From assembly GCA_002205965.3 (NCBI GenBank), contig NADL03000625.1, forward strand, positions 930,001 through 994,000: 64,000 bases of DNA, read 5' to 3'. The notes under the pieces were generated by a model that did no database searches, was not told where the DNA came from, and saw only the letters and a list, made by a program, of their open reading frames with translations. Of the stretch, positions 1 through 9,509 are shown one piece after another (within the stretch, counting starts at the first letter, position 1; each line of letters opens with the position of its first letter). Origin of the DNA: Kappaphycus alvarezii. Its lineage: Eukaryota; Rhodophyta; Florideophyceae; Gigartinales; Solieriaceae. Both the position numbers and the translations under genes were made by a program.

Positions 1-760
1 TTAAACTGCTTCTGTAGTTCAACTTGTAGAGTAGGCGGCTCAGATATATCTCCTCCTCAAGTTCACCGTTTAGAAAGGTTGTTTTGATGTCTATTTGTTC
101 AATCTCCATATCGTGAACAGCAGCGATCCCCAATTAAAATCTTACAGTGGTGAACTTGGTTACTGGAGCGAACACTTCAAAATAGTCAATACCATGAATC
201 TGGGAAAAACCTTTCGCTACTAGCCGTGCCTTATGTCTTACAATAGTACCATTCTATCCGGATTTTAAAATGACAACCCACCTGGCTGGAATGGGTCTCT
301 TATTTTTAGGCAGCTCGATCACTTCAAACAAATCATAATCAGTTAGTGGGTTCATTTACGTTTTAATTGCATCAATACAATGCTTTTCATATGAATCACT
401 CACTGCTTCATGAAAAGTAGACGTGTCTTTTGCTCTGAATGCTTATTAATTTCTTCTGCAACCAAAAAGCGAGCATTCCGTCATATGTCCATCTTTCTGG
501 TCGTCTAGCTTTCGATTTCCACCGACTGGAATATGCGTTATAGCATATCCTCATTATCTTGCATGAGCTTTTCTACATCCAAATTTGAATCTGAATCATT
601 ACAGTCCTTGTCCTCAAGTTACCGTGACTATCATCTCACGTTTCAGGTTTCGGAACCATCATTTAAACCAAAAAGTGACACCATTAAAGACAGTGAGACT
701 ATATTTTCGATGAGACTACATATATTGATACAATGAACTTCCCTCATTCTGTATATAAAT
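1..760 (-). pseudogene. Copia-A copy 1 reverse transcriptase, 5' part
   Basis: Minus-strand reading includes [13 protein letters not shown], then [18 protein letters not shown] and QIDIKTTFLNGELEEEIYL, the hallmark first blocks of copia RT (RVT_2). The catalytic Asp of the first block is the D in QIDIKT. A stop and a frameshift interrupt it, and the remainder is outside the window. Confidence 0.85.
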
Positions 761-859
761 TCTGTATGCAGATTCAGCGGCATAACCGACATGGATCCCT
801 TTCCATATGCAAACATCAAGCTTACCTTATATATACGGCTTAGATTTCTTAAATTTCAC

Positions 860-1640
860 TTTTGATCCAAAAATGGGTAGATTTGAGACCTCTGTTTAGT
901 CCCACATACAATCTCATGAGGTGTTATGTATCCAACGATTTATGGGTCGAATTCGTAAGAGTTCAAATGCTGACGTAGACCACTGTAGATACGGCTTCAG
1001 CCCATAAAAATACACATACTCCAGATTATTAATGGTTTCCGGTTCTGAAAAATTATTCCTAGCTCCTTCAACCAGTTCGATTAAGTCTCTCTGCTTCCCT
1101 TTGATTCGCGTCAGTATGGAGGAGTTGGTTCATGCACAATGGCCTTTCTATTAGAAATTTTTTCCAGCTCTTTGGACATTTACTCCTTTGCACCATCAGT
1201 CCGGGCGTACACGACTTTTTTCTAGTTATTCTCTACAGAATTAAATAGAGACTCCGAATCTTTGCGTGCCTCTGAACAGTCTTGTAGGAATCTTACCCAA
1301 GATGCACCACTAATGTCATCAAGGAACCCTGGATTATCATTTGATCTACCAAGAGAGGCCACTCCGGTGGGTCTACGATTCAGATGATTTAGTTCCAAGA
1401 CTGCTCTTAGTCTTTTGTCACGACGGGATGTGGTACGGCAGACTGTTTCCATCATGGAATTCGACACCAATTGAATTACCATTCTTGACCTTATTAAGGC
1501 CCTCTAAAACATTATGACGTATCATTTGTTCAATAGTGTTTGTATTTGTGTGACAAAATCTTCTGTGCATCAACTTCATGGCGTCATTTGACCCTCCATT
1601 AAGCATGAAATTTTAACCTTACTAGCAACAGGCCCTGTTA
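860..1640 (-). pseudogene. Copia-A copy 1 integrase remnant
   Basis: Minus-strand frames give RRFCHTNTNTIEQMIRHN and later FLDDISGASWVRFLQD, the copia GAG_pre-integrs and DDE core (first Asp in FLDD). The YART(D)GA block with the second Asp is near 1195-1215 and the primer of the glutamate region near 1080-1140. Frames shift several times. Integrase inserts the cDNA into the genome. Confidence 0.7.
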
Positions 1641-2260
1641 GCTCACAATTCCATGTCCTTCATTACTTCCAACCATGACAGTGTTAGCACCATGTCTAGC
1701 AATCATCTTAGTAGAACCTCCTAGATGCTGAATGCTTTTACCTGACTTTAGTGCCAAGGGCTGTGACACCAGACTTGTGCTGATATCTGGCATACAAGCG
1801 ACTCGATTCAACGAATGGTCTTCCATTCATCGTCTACATACTTTTTTAGATACACTATACCATGACCCTCCACTTTAAGTTTCTCACCCTCGGATATTTG
1901 GCTTAGAGTATTCTTAGCATTTTCTTCTGGTTAATATTCAAACAAAGCATCACGTTGATTCGTCATGTGTTTAGTAGCAGCTGTCTAAAAACCATGAAGT
2001 ACTCATGTCCTCTAATCTAGTACCAAAGGCAACACATGCTGTGTCATTATGCCGCCTCCAATACCAGCAGTATTGTGTCTCTCATTCTTAGCCTTTTCCT
2101 TCTCATTTGATTGCGAATTATTTCCTCAATTTCAGGTGTGGTTTTAAAATGAGGCCTATAACTCTTTGACTCTGGATTAAGGTAGCATTTGTAAAACTGA
2201 TGGCCTCGTTTGCCACAACATGACACTTTCCATTAAATACTTTCCGCTTATTGTTGCCTT
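1640..2260 (-). pseudogene. Copia-A copy 1 zinc knuckle and aspartic protease remnant
   Basis: A CCHC zinc knuckle (CGKRGHQFYKC) lies near 2180-2240; a small indel disturbs its first cysteine. About 60 codons on, STSWFLDSC (near 1965-2010) carries the D-S-C/G catalytic motif of a retropepsin; the conserved residues after it are lost to a stop. Residues 1638-1826 continue as the gag-pre-integrase stretch (DISTSLVSQPLALKSGK). Both motifs recur in the second copy, where the protease motif is better kept. Confidence 0.7.
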
Positions 2261-2269
2261 TCCAGTGCA

Positions 2270-2886
2270 GAATGCCGTTTTTTATCTTGCCTCCTTCCTT
2301 TTATGATCAGTTATCTTATCTCTAAGCTGGGACAGTTTCCTCGAATGACAAATCCATACTATTCTGAAGAACCGCTTTTCGTCACTTCATAATCTTCCGC
2401 AAACTTGTAAAAGAGCAAATTTTTGTCGTTCGATTCTAGTTCATAGCCACTTAATGCTAGATCATTTTCAATTTCACATATTTCTTCAATGTATGACCTA
2501 ATCGACTGACCTTTATACGGAGTCTGAAAATTTTGTTCTCAGAGTATACTGACTTGCTGCAGACTTGCTTCTTTGCAAGCTCTCTAGAGCATCCCATACA
2601 TCTTTATGATCCCTCTCCTTGCCAATGAAGGCAAATATTTAGAGTCAACATTCAGTAAAATTTTGGCCAAGTACTGTTGCTGAAGCCTATGCTCTTTCTT
2701 TTTCTTTGCAAATATCCACGGAATCATCCCTTTTAACTCCATTTCGAAATCAGGGCCTTTTCAACAAAGCGCCACGAATCACGAGATTCCAAAATAAGGC
2801 GTAACTGCAACGCCCACACGGAGTAGTTCTTCTCCGTTAACTTTTCAATCGTATATCCTATGTTGTTCATCATGGGTTCTCGGCCC
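2270..2886 (-). pseudogene. Copia-A copy 1 gag (UBN2-like) remnant
   Basis: From the ATG in the primer site the minus strand reads MGREPMMNNIG, then IEKLTEKNYSVWALQLRL, the tryptophan-containing start typical of copia gag (DUF4219/UBN2 type). Later parts match the plus-strand copy at 40620-41200 in changing frames. At least four stops or frameshifts interrupt it. It would have encoded the capsid protein of the virus-like particle. Confidence 0.75.
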
Positions 2887-2892
2887 ATAACC
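2869..2892 (-). promoter_or_regulatory. Primer-binding site, half initiator-tRNA type
   Basis: The minus strand directly after the LTR reads GGTTATGGGCCGAG. The family of copia elements typified by Drosophila copia uses GGTTATGGGCCCAG, which pairs with the anticodon region of initiator tRNA-Met rather than with its 3' end. The ATG inside this site is also in phase with the gag reading frame, so primer site and gag start overlap. Confidence 0.75.
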
Positions 2893-3228
2893 TGTGAGAT
2901 TTTGATGAGTTTGAACGAAACTGGCGGTTAGTTCAGGTACGAACTTACGAAGACCAAGGTGCTAGTCTTGGTCTTGTAGATCTTAGATGTCAAGCTCAGT
3001 AATTCGTACTCGTTACTTTTAGTTCAGTGACTTTGGATGGCTCAACCTACATATATACAGTTCTAAATCACTAGCTCTAGAGTATTGCTGAGGTAATCAC
3101 CTTCACACAACAAATGTTGTGAGGACGATGCATGTGGTATTGATAATGCCTCGCTGTGAGCAAATGCACGTGCTTCCATGTCTAAATGACAAACCTGTAT
3201 GTTCATGCAACTGCATGTAAATCTAACA
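2893..3228 (-). repeat. Copia-A 5' LTR
   Basis: 336 bp, beginning TGTTA and ending CTCACA on the minus strand. The boundary is set at the inside by the primer-binding site that follows and at the outside by the point where similarity to the plus-strand copy (starting at 40277) begins. It holds a TATA-like stretch (tatatatg region near 3050). The target duplication cannot be checked because the other end is off the window. Confidence 0.8.
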
Positions 3229-4060
3229 CCAGTAACCCTGTAAGACATTCCGGGTCCCAACGACCACATCTTTCAAACATTCAAGCCCAAACATTTCCCC
3301 CCTTTTAGCAAGGGGGACGAAACGGAGTTTGAAGAGAGGGAAAGGAGAAAACAGAAACGGGTCTGCGCCTCGGTGAACGATCCTGTGACTCTATCGACGG
3401 GTCGAGACGGGCGAGAAGGCATGGCATTCGACAGTTCAGCTTCCACTGCGTGTGTGTGTGGATGAGGAGCATTTTGGCTCTCGAGAAGGTGTGCATTTTG
3501 CTGGTGGGCACATTTGCTGCCGATTCCGCGACGAAGGCGTATGCCGGTGGGTGCCACCCTCCCAGAAGCAGAAAAGATATATATTCGGATTGGCGCTAGT
3601 GTATAATCCTATAAATATTCAACAAACAGATGGACTCTAGCTAGAAATTGTGTGATGATGGCCCTGGAGAAGGGATGTTGACGCTTGTTTGTTTGTCAAA
3701 CCGACTTTTGTCACTCGCTTGTCATGGGTCCGTGTGTGTGTTCAAAGAACGCTGTGGTATTTGAGAAACGGTTGTCAGAGGCCTCTCTTCCTTTGCTGCC
3801 TACCATCGTGGAACCTCTGCTGGGCAACAAGTTTGCGACTTGGTCACTCGTGTTGGGTTGAGGCTGCAATTGATGCAGGCGCGAATGGTTGCCACCCGCT
3901 AGCTGTCTGCGTGGTTGACGGATCTGAAAAGTCTGCGCACACTTTTGTGCCTTGGGAGTCGTGTAAGGATTATCGGTGCCGTAAGAAGCACATACCGCAA
4001 GGTTGAAAACAGAGCCGAGCAAATGTAGCAAATTGGCCATAAAACAGTAAAGTGGTAAAT
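3229..4060. other. Unassigned interval
   Basis: No recognised gene. The only open frame with a coding look is a 45-codon plus-strand ORF from an ATG at 3726 (begins MGPCVCSKNAVVFEKR), which I cannot assign. Other open frames here overlap on both strands and show no domain. Confidence 0.3.
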
Positions 4061-4205
4061 TCGGGGTGTTTTTAATCCATGAAAAATGTGGTCAGCTGTT
4101 CCCTGAGGAATGGCGTGATGTGGGTAAAAGCGTACAATGTCAACGATTGGCAGAAAGCCGTCAAAACGCTAGAATCCTGTCTGGAGATCTAGCGAGTTGA
4201 ATGAG
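4060..4205 (-). mobile_element. LINE-A2 3' end fragment
   Basis: Reverse complement of the non-coding tail that follows the RLE-domain C terminus at 6391-6652: shared blocks around ccatgaaaaatg(t/a)ggtcag and ttggcag(a/g)aagccgtcaaaacgctag. Only the 3' untranslated part is present, as expected of a 5'-truncated LINE. Confidence 0.6.
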
Positions 4206-4396
4206 TATTCTATTGTAGGAAGACAGAAATGAAACCATGGCTCGATGTTGTGTACGGGACCCGCTGAAGCAAAGCCACTGGGCAAGTGCATATGCAAGAT
4301 CTGTTTCCCCTGTTTGTACACGTGTAACACGTGTAATAACATCAATGCTCTGTTTGATGCAGTATTTTTTTGCATCATGTATTGCCTTGTTGCCGA

Positions 4397-4490
4397 GCCG
4401 GTGTGGCCAAGAGGCAAAGGCGTTTGTCTTTTATCGACACGCGGTTACGGACAAAAAAAAAGATCACAGGCTCGAATCCCGTCATCGGCT
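4397..4490 (+). tRNA. tRNA-like sequence, class II (Leu/Ser type), probably degenerate
   Basis: The first seven bases (GCCGGTG) pair with CATCGGC at 4483-4489 (one G-U). The A box TGGCCAAGAGG (4404-4414) and B box GGCTCGAATCC (4469-4479) each differ from consensus at one position, and a D stem GCC/GGC is present. The long variable region holds nine A residues in a row. The anticodon stem pairs poorly and the T stem has an A-C mismatch, so the anticodon cannot be called safely and this may be a pseudogene or SINE head. A LINE-A copy is inserted four bases after it. Confidence 0.55.
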
Positions 4491-4494
4491 TGAA

Positions 4495-5007
4495 GGAAAA
4501 TGTTTGGGTGTTTTACTGTTGGAAGATATTTCCGACCTATCCCATGGTTTTCCAGACAACCGCAATCGACTCAAAAAGGGTATACCTACAGCGTAATGGG
4601 GAAGGAACTACGCTTCCTAAAATGCTACCTTCAGGCCAGCCATCAAGCAGGCCGCATTGGACATGACGGCTGCTGCAGCGTGCCTTTGCATCAAAACCCC
4701 CCGAACCTTTCCGTACGTCTCCAGTGCCCTCACAGCCACGTTTCTTGCCACGTCATTTAGCACTGCACATGCATCCGGGTGCCAACCTCCAAGAGTGGAG
4801 ATTGGCACAGGCACGAGCCTGCCTCTGGTGGAGGTCGCGATAAAGGATTGATATCTTCTCTGCTTTGCATTTCGCGCCGCATTCAGAGAGGACATTGGGT
4901 TGAAGGCCCTTACTCTTCTGTTGGAGGGAGCGAGGGGATTCACGAAGGTAACATCAAAAAAGTCGGTCCCTCCGCTGCTTCCCATTGCCTGGATGTCTGG
5001 TCTCGTG
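4495..5007 (-). mobile_element. LINE-A copy, 5'-truncated, with 9-bp target duplication
   Basis: The minus strand encodes the end of the RLE domain (GGTDFFDVTFVNPLAPSNRR to AAAVMSNAACLMAGLKVAF, 4617-4985) followed by the family tail that ends in ...taaaacacccaaac. CGGCTTGAA occurs at both ends (4486-4494 and 5008-5016) as a target duplication, so the insertion is complete as a truncated copy. The family is placed with RLE-type LINEs because other copies show the preceding CCHC motif and LINE linker region. The reading frame of this piece is intact for 122 codons. Confidence 0.8.
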
Positions 5008-5016
5008 CGGCTTGAA

Positions 5017-6390
5017 TGCCTGTTATTTGGGGAATAGGATTAATTTATTGGCTCGGGTGCACTTGCGCATACTGTACAGGGCAATAGTATACAGCACAGT
5101 TTGACGACACTTTTGTGAAACAGAATTGTTGTTCCTCTTCGGTAGCCTGAGTAAATGCGCGGGATATCTTAAAGTGACACGACGACCGACGTCACTAGTA
5201 GCTGTGAGAGAGTAGTGGTCGACGACCGGCCACTGCCGAGAACGAATCTCAGATATCGAAAAACGACGGTAGTACAAAGGTAGATGCTGGGGGCTCGGTC
5301 GCTCTGCAGGATGAGCCCCCATTTATTGCTGTTTGGCCGGTACCCTGGCGGTAGCGACCGGTGCAAATTTCAAAACTTGTAGCACTTAAAATTGAATAAA
5401 AATATAAAGCTCCAAAAACGAGGTGAGCTTGACCGGACCTCGCTTTTAAACAACCGATCAGCGCCGTTCTCACACTGAATACAAAGGATAGGTTGTTTTT
5501 GTTTGTTGGACGGTTCCACGGTCGGCCGTTGCAATGGCGATTCTATCGCGAGCCCCACTGCACGTGCCTGACGTGGAACATCCGGTTAGTTCTTAGCCGT
5601 ATATTCAGTCCTGCAATGTACACGATAGATACTCAAAGAAAGAAGTTTAATGCGTTCAGTATCAACTCAATGAAGTAAAGTTTCTTGGAGTGCAGTGAGC
5701 TTGTGAAATAGTCCAGCAAAGCAAAGCAACGGAGTAGCGCAGTTTCGCAGTTGGATACTGAATGCGTTAAAACTTCTTGGTATTGAAGAAACTTTACTTC
5801 ATTGAATACTGCGGCTGTTTGTACCTCGCGCCAGTGTACTGTATACGAATTTGGACAATGTCCATTGGAACCAATCAAATTCCGACATTTTGTGTTCCGA
5901 ATCTCGCCTAGCATTTTATACGAGATTAAGATTCGCATGGGCGCCCAAAATGTACAGACACAAATGTCGCAGGCAGCGTCAGTATCCACAGCATCTACCG
6001 TAAACGGCAACTTTCACAGCCAGGCCATGGGGAGATATGGGCAAGGGAGACTACTGTCGGAGCTCGGAGGGTTGAGATTCACCCGAGTCTATTGTATACA
6101 GCATTGCTTCCGGGAACACATGCTGACACGAGGTTGGGGGCACACAAAGTAGCCCACCATCGCGGCATACACCACGTACGGTACAACGTTGCGCTGCATT
6201 TTGTTTGCTTTACAAGACGCACGGAAAACCTCCCGGCCTGTTTACGCCTGCTGTATGAAGTGGTCCTCGGTGGCTACTTGAATGACGCCTTTTCCGTCAT
6301 TTCTACGTCAAATCAACTTTACTGTTTGCTAACCGACGTCAGCATGTTCGCCCACATGCTTTTTCCACACCCCGTAAAGATTCCACTCAA
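5017..6390. other. Unassigned interval with inverted repeats
   Basis: No recognised gene. A 125-codon minus-strand frame (5633-6010, ATG start, begins MPFTVDAVDTDAACDIC) and an overlapping plus-strand frame (5802-6152) both lack known motifs. A short hairpin GGGGGCTC/GAGCCCCC lies at 5287-5320. Inverted copies of a 17-base stretch (aatgaagtaaagtttctt) sit at about 5670-5688 and 5789-5806. Confidence 0.3.
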
Positions 6391-6652
6391 CCGACGTCGC
6401 ACGCAACGTCGCTACCAAGGCGAGGGAGACCTACGCAAAGGTCAAACAAGTCTTGACACAGCCTCATGCCGCAGCGGCAGTGATGTCCAATGCAGCGTGC
6501 CTGTTGGCTGGCCTCCAGACAGTTTTCTAGCGTTTTGACGGCTTCCTGCCAATCCTTGTCATTGTAAGCCTTTACCTCATAACGCATTAGCCGCGTGGAT
6601 ATAACCGACCACATCTTCCATGCATTAAAATAACCCAAAATTCCCCCCTTAC
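6391..6652 (+). mobile_element. LINE-A2 fragment: RLE C terminus plus tail
   Basis: Plus-strand reading DVARNVATKARETYAKVKQVL, then HAAAAVMSNAACLLAGLQTVF and a stop at 6531, matches the C-terminal 45 residues of LINE-A. The tail after it (to ...cccaaaattcccccc) is diverged from the LINE-A tail but ends alike. The segment 6653-6725 (…catttttcatggattaaatacacccc…) repeats the last part of the tail once more. Confidence 0.7.
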
Positions 6653-6861
6653 CCCATCACGTCATCCCACAAGGAACACCTGACCTCATTTTTCATGGAT
6701 TAAATACACCCCAACTTTCCCCCACGAGCTACAATTTCTCTCTTGCTTCCTTGACACCACGCACCAAGCCTCCATAAAAGCACGCCACCTACGCCCTAGT
6801 GACCACTTCACCACCACCACCACCAACCACACCACAGCATCCAACGCCTGCTGCTCCAAAA

Positions 6862-7446
6862 ATGTTCACCACTCCAATCCTCGCCCTCGCCCTCGCCCTC
6901 CACACCCTCCTCCTCCTCCTCCTCACCCCCCCGCCCTCTCCGCCTCCTGCACCTCCTCCCCCCAATCCAATTCGAGCCCCCACACTCCCCTGCCCCTTCA
7001 CCCCAACCCTGGACAGACGCGCCGCCCGCCGCGCCTGCGCCCCCTTCACAGACTCCTGTCGCGTCCGTCGCATCCCCACCCCAAGAATCTTCGCCTGTGT
7101 CCCCCGTGGCCGCTTCTCCCTCGACCTCTTCGACCCCCGCCCGCACAAACCACCTCGATAACGGCAACTGCGTCGCCACCTTCTCCAGCGTCTTTTGCAA
7201 CTCGGTCCAGTATGATTGCTCCTGCGGTGGACGGTCGGTGACGCAGATTTGTTTCGATGTCCCTCCGAATGTCAACTATCAGTGTTGGCAGGCGTGTCAT
7301 CAGGATGATTTCAATAGCGCCGTCGGAGTCACCTGTCAGTTTCCTAGCTCCGCTTCGGGTTTCGGCTATCGGCCGCGGTGGTCAACTTTCCGTGCTCCAT
7401 CTTTTGTCGTGGTGCGGATCCTATTTGTGATGCCCTGCCTATTTAG
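6862..7446 (+). pseudogene. Secreted cysteine-rich protein gene, frame-broken
   Basis: An ATG at 6862 opens a signal peptide (MFTTPILALALALHTLLLLLL). The frame then leaves the useful one: a Pro/Ser/Ala-rich linker and a Cys-rich domain (NCVATFSSVFCNSVQYDCSC to CWQACHQDDFNSAVGVTC, 7161-7338) are in the next frame, and a likely C terminus with three more Cys (FPCSIFCRGADPICDALPI, stop at 7444) is back in the first. A TATA-like cataaaag lies about 85 bases upstream. The coding strand is very C-rich, with tcgccc and ctc repeats where the first shift must lie, so slippage, assembly error or a small intron could explain it. No family recognised; a cell-wall or extracellular protein is a guess. Confidence 0.5.
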
Positions 7447-8462
7447 GGCGGTTGTTGGGGTTGGACGGACGGTTCCTGTTGCGGGGAATGGTCTTTCGGC
7501 GGACCGTCTCGTCGAGAACGGCATGGGGTTGGGGTGGGATGCATGCGGGTATGTGTCTGGGCTGGTATGACGATGACACTGTACTACAATACAATGAATT
7601 TCTGCGCGTTGTGACAAAATTTGTCGGCAATGTATTCGGAAACCGTCTCGTCTAGTCTGAAAACAGAACCTCATGGTTGGCCTACCCTCTCAATGCAGCG
7701 TTTACACTTGGCCTCGCCCTAGTAGACTCTTTGTAAAGCAACATGGGCGCCCGCTCAGTTCTCTCTTGATGTCTCTCTGTCCGCATCTTGCATGAGGTAA
7801 GCATAGCCAGACTTTCCAACGGCACTAGCGCTACACCAACAGTATGCATCGAATCTCAACACACACACCCGCCTCTTGAAAACGAGTATGATGATATGTA
7901 CTCCTTCTTGGCCAAAGGTGCACGATTTATGATTCCGCCACACTTCCTGGCCACATCAAATTCTCTACCGAACAATACGCGTGACATCACAGGTCTTTCC
8001 CTGGAGACCACTTGGGGTAGGCTATAAACGGTTGCGCGAGGTAGGTTCGCATAAATACACTACGCCCGCGGCTTCCTTCCACCGTTCCCCTGAACACACA
8101 GCGATTTCTATTTCCACTTTTACGAAAAAGTAACCCATCGCCGGTCGTTCATCGCGGCCCCCGCGTTGCATTACGGCCTCCATAATACGCTACTGATCCC
8201 TTCTCTTCTACCAACTCTCTACGCGGCATTCAACGTGTCATTTCCACGACTCGAGTCTCGAATGCGCGATCAGAAAAGCACAGTACCTTCCGAATTCGTG
8301 CCTTTCCAACCGCACCTTCACGTCTCATTCACTCTGCACTCCTCCTCTATCCACCTCCGTCTCCAAGTCTTCTCGTCTGTTGTTTGTCTCATCGATCAAG
8401 TTTGAAAAACAATTAAGAAAAGATTCTGGCAAATACATTTGCCAGCATAACTCAAGGCAAAT
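7447..8462. other. Unassigned interval
   Basis: No convincing gene. Open frames of 60-80 codons occur on both strands but show no motifs. A TATA-like cataaataca lies at 8051-8060. Confidence 0.3.
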
Positions 8463-8775
8463 GTTGATCTCTTTTATGTTGATCTCTTTTATATATACAC
8501 ATTGCGCGATGACAACGTGAAAACAAGGCACTGTCCCGTTACTGGAGGAAACGCTGCGTCAACGCCAGGGCAACGAGGCGCCAACACGATGACAACTCGA
8601 TAACAAGGCATATTGCTGCATAGCGCAGTGTCACACCAACAATACGACAGCAAAACTCTTGGACACTAGGACATGAGCAGTGCGACTCTACAACCAATGG
8701 CAATCCTAGAAGTAGTACAAAAGGAAGATATGAGCTGCGTCCTCTTTGAATAAATACTGAGTCATCTGTTTGCAA
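8463..8775 (+). repeat. Probable Copia-B 5' LTR
   Basis: Begins TGTTG and ends CAACA ten bases before the primer site, with a TATA-like ttatatatac at 8489-8498. The tgttgatctcttttat unit is doubled at 8463 and 8479, so the start could be either. No second LTR copy was found, so the limits are inferred. Confidence 0.4.
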
Positions 8776-8785
8776 CAGATACATT

Positions 8786-8799
8786 GGTTATGGACCCAG
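8786..8799 (+). promoter_or_regulatory. Copia-B primer-binding site
   Basis: GGTTATGGACCCAG differs at one base from the GGTTATGGGCCCAG half-initiator-tRNA site of copia elements, and lies 82 bases before the gag ATG. Confidence 0.65.
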
Positions 8800-8867
8800 A
8801 GTGGTAGAATCGCCAATCATTGTAAATCGGATCCACCGAATCCCCTGCGAAGACACCTACGTCAACT

Positions 8868-9500
8868 ATGGAGCCACTGGATCTCATCAATGCGCTCAAT
8901 GGCTATAACAAAGCCGTCTGGAGAACGCGTATGTTTGCACATCCGATCCAAAAGAACCCTTCGAACTTCCGGGGGCCAGCTTTGGATGGCCGTGACCCGA
9001 CGGTGACATCGGACAGTGAAACGTCCGACTCACAGAAGGCTCTAACCCTATTCACCCTGGCCGTCGAGGCTTATCTCATCAGTTACATCGAGGCATGTGA
9101 AAACACTTCGAAGCTTCGGATAAATTGAAGAATATCTATGCAGAGATAAGCATGAATCACAAAGCTCGCTTGTAAAAGAAACGACTCAAGCTCTACTTAA
9201 CCGAATGGGACTGTACGGGAGCACAAGAGGCTTTTTATCCACCTTTATAGTTCCCAATGTATTCGGAGTATATATTTATGGCATGCTGTAAAAATGCTTT
9301 TTACTGCGCAGCATGTCCCCGAGATTTGATGCCCTTGTCATCGCGCTCGAGTCGCAGCTGGATAAAATCACGGTGGAAGACCTACACGCGAGAATCACGC
9401 GCGAGGACGCGCGTCGGTGAGCTCAGAAGCTTTTCGATACCCGTGCATTGGCCGTGCACGCTGACCCGACACAGAAACAGAACGTAGTGCAATGCAAGGT
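8868..9500 (+). pseudogene. Copia-B gag remnant
   Basis: ATG at 8868 begins MEPLDLINALNGYNKAVWRTRM, matching the N-terminal layout of copia gag with its conserved Trp; AYLISYIEACE follows at residues 68-78. After frame changes, RFDALVIALESQLDKITVEDL and HARITREDARR (9318-9415) is the UBN2 block found before the zinc knuckle. At least three frame breaks. Confidence 0.7.
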
Positions 9501-9509
9501 GCGCAGTGG

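Larger units (their letters stand above)
1..3228 (-). mobile_element. Copia-A copy 1, Ty1/copia LTR retrotransposon, cut by window edge
   Basis: Minus-strand element read from its 5' LTR (2893-3228) through the primer site, gag, zinc knuckle, protease, integrase and the start of reverse transcriptase, which runs off position 1. The order protease-integrase-RT is the copia order. A second copy of the same family lies on the plus strand at 40277-42768 and matches it base for base over long stretches, which fixes the LTR start. All reading frames are broken by stops and frameshifts, so this copy is dead. The 3' LTR is outside the window. Confidence 0.9.

Noticed and set aside
3273..3557. Two overlapping minus-strand ORFs of 94 and 68 codons
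   Set aside because: They overlap each other and a plus-strand frame in a stretch without any motif; no reason to prefer one.
4080..4200. A short protein-like reading (KAYN..DW..AVKTLE.CLE) resembling a tetratricopeptide unit at 4100-4200 and, inverted, at 6500-6620
   Set aside because: Both lie in the non-coding tail of LINE-A2, right after the stop of the RLE domain; the reading is on the strand opposite to the element.
4237..4760. Plus-strand ORFs across the tRNA-like sequence and LINE-A tail
   Set aside because: Shadows: they cross the tRNA-like sequence and the untranslated LINE-A tail.
6808..7275. Long minus-strand ORFs rich in Gly/Trp/Glu over the Cys-rich protein gene
   Set aside because: They are antisense to a C-rich coding region; the low-complexity composition is what such shadows give.
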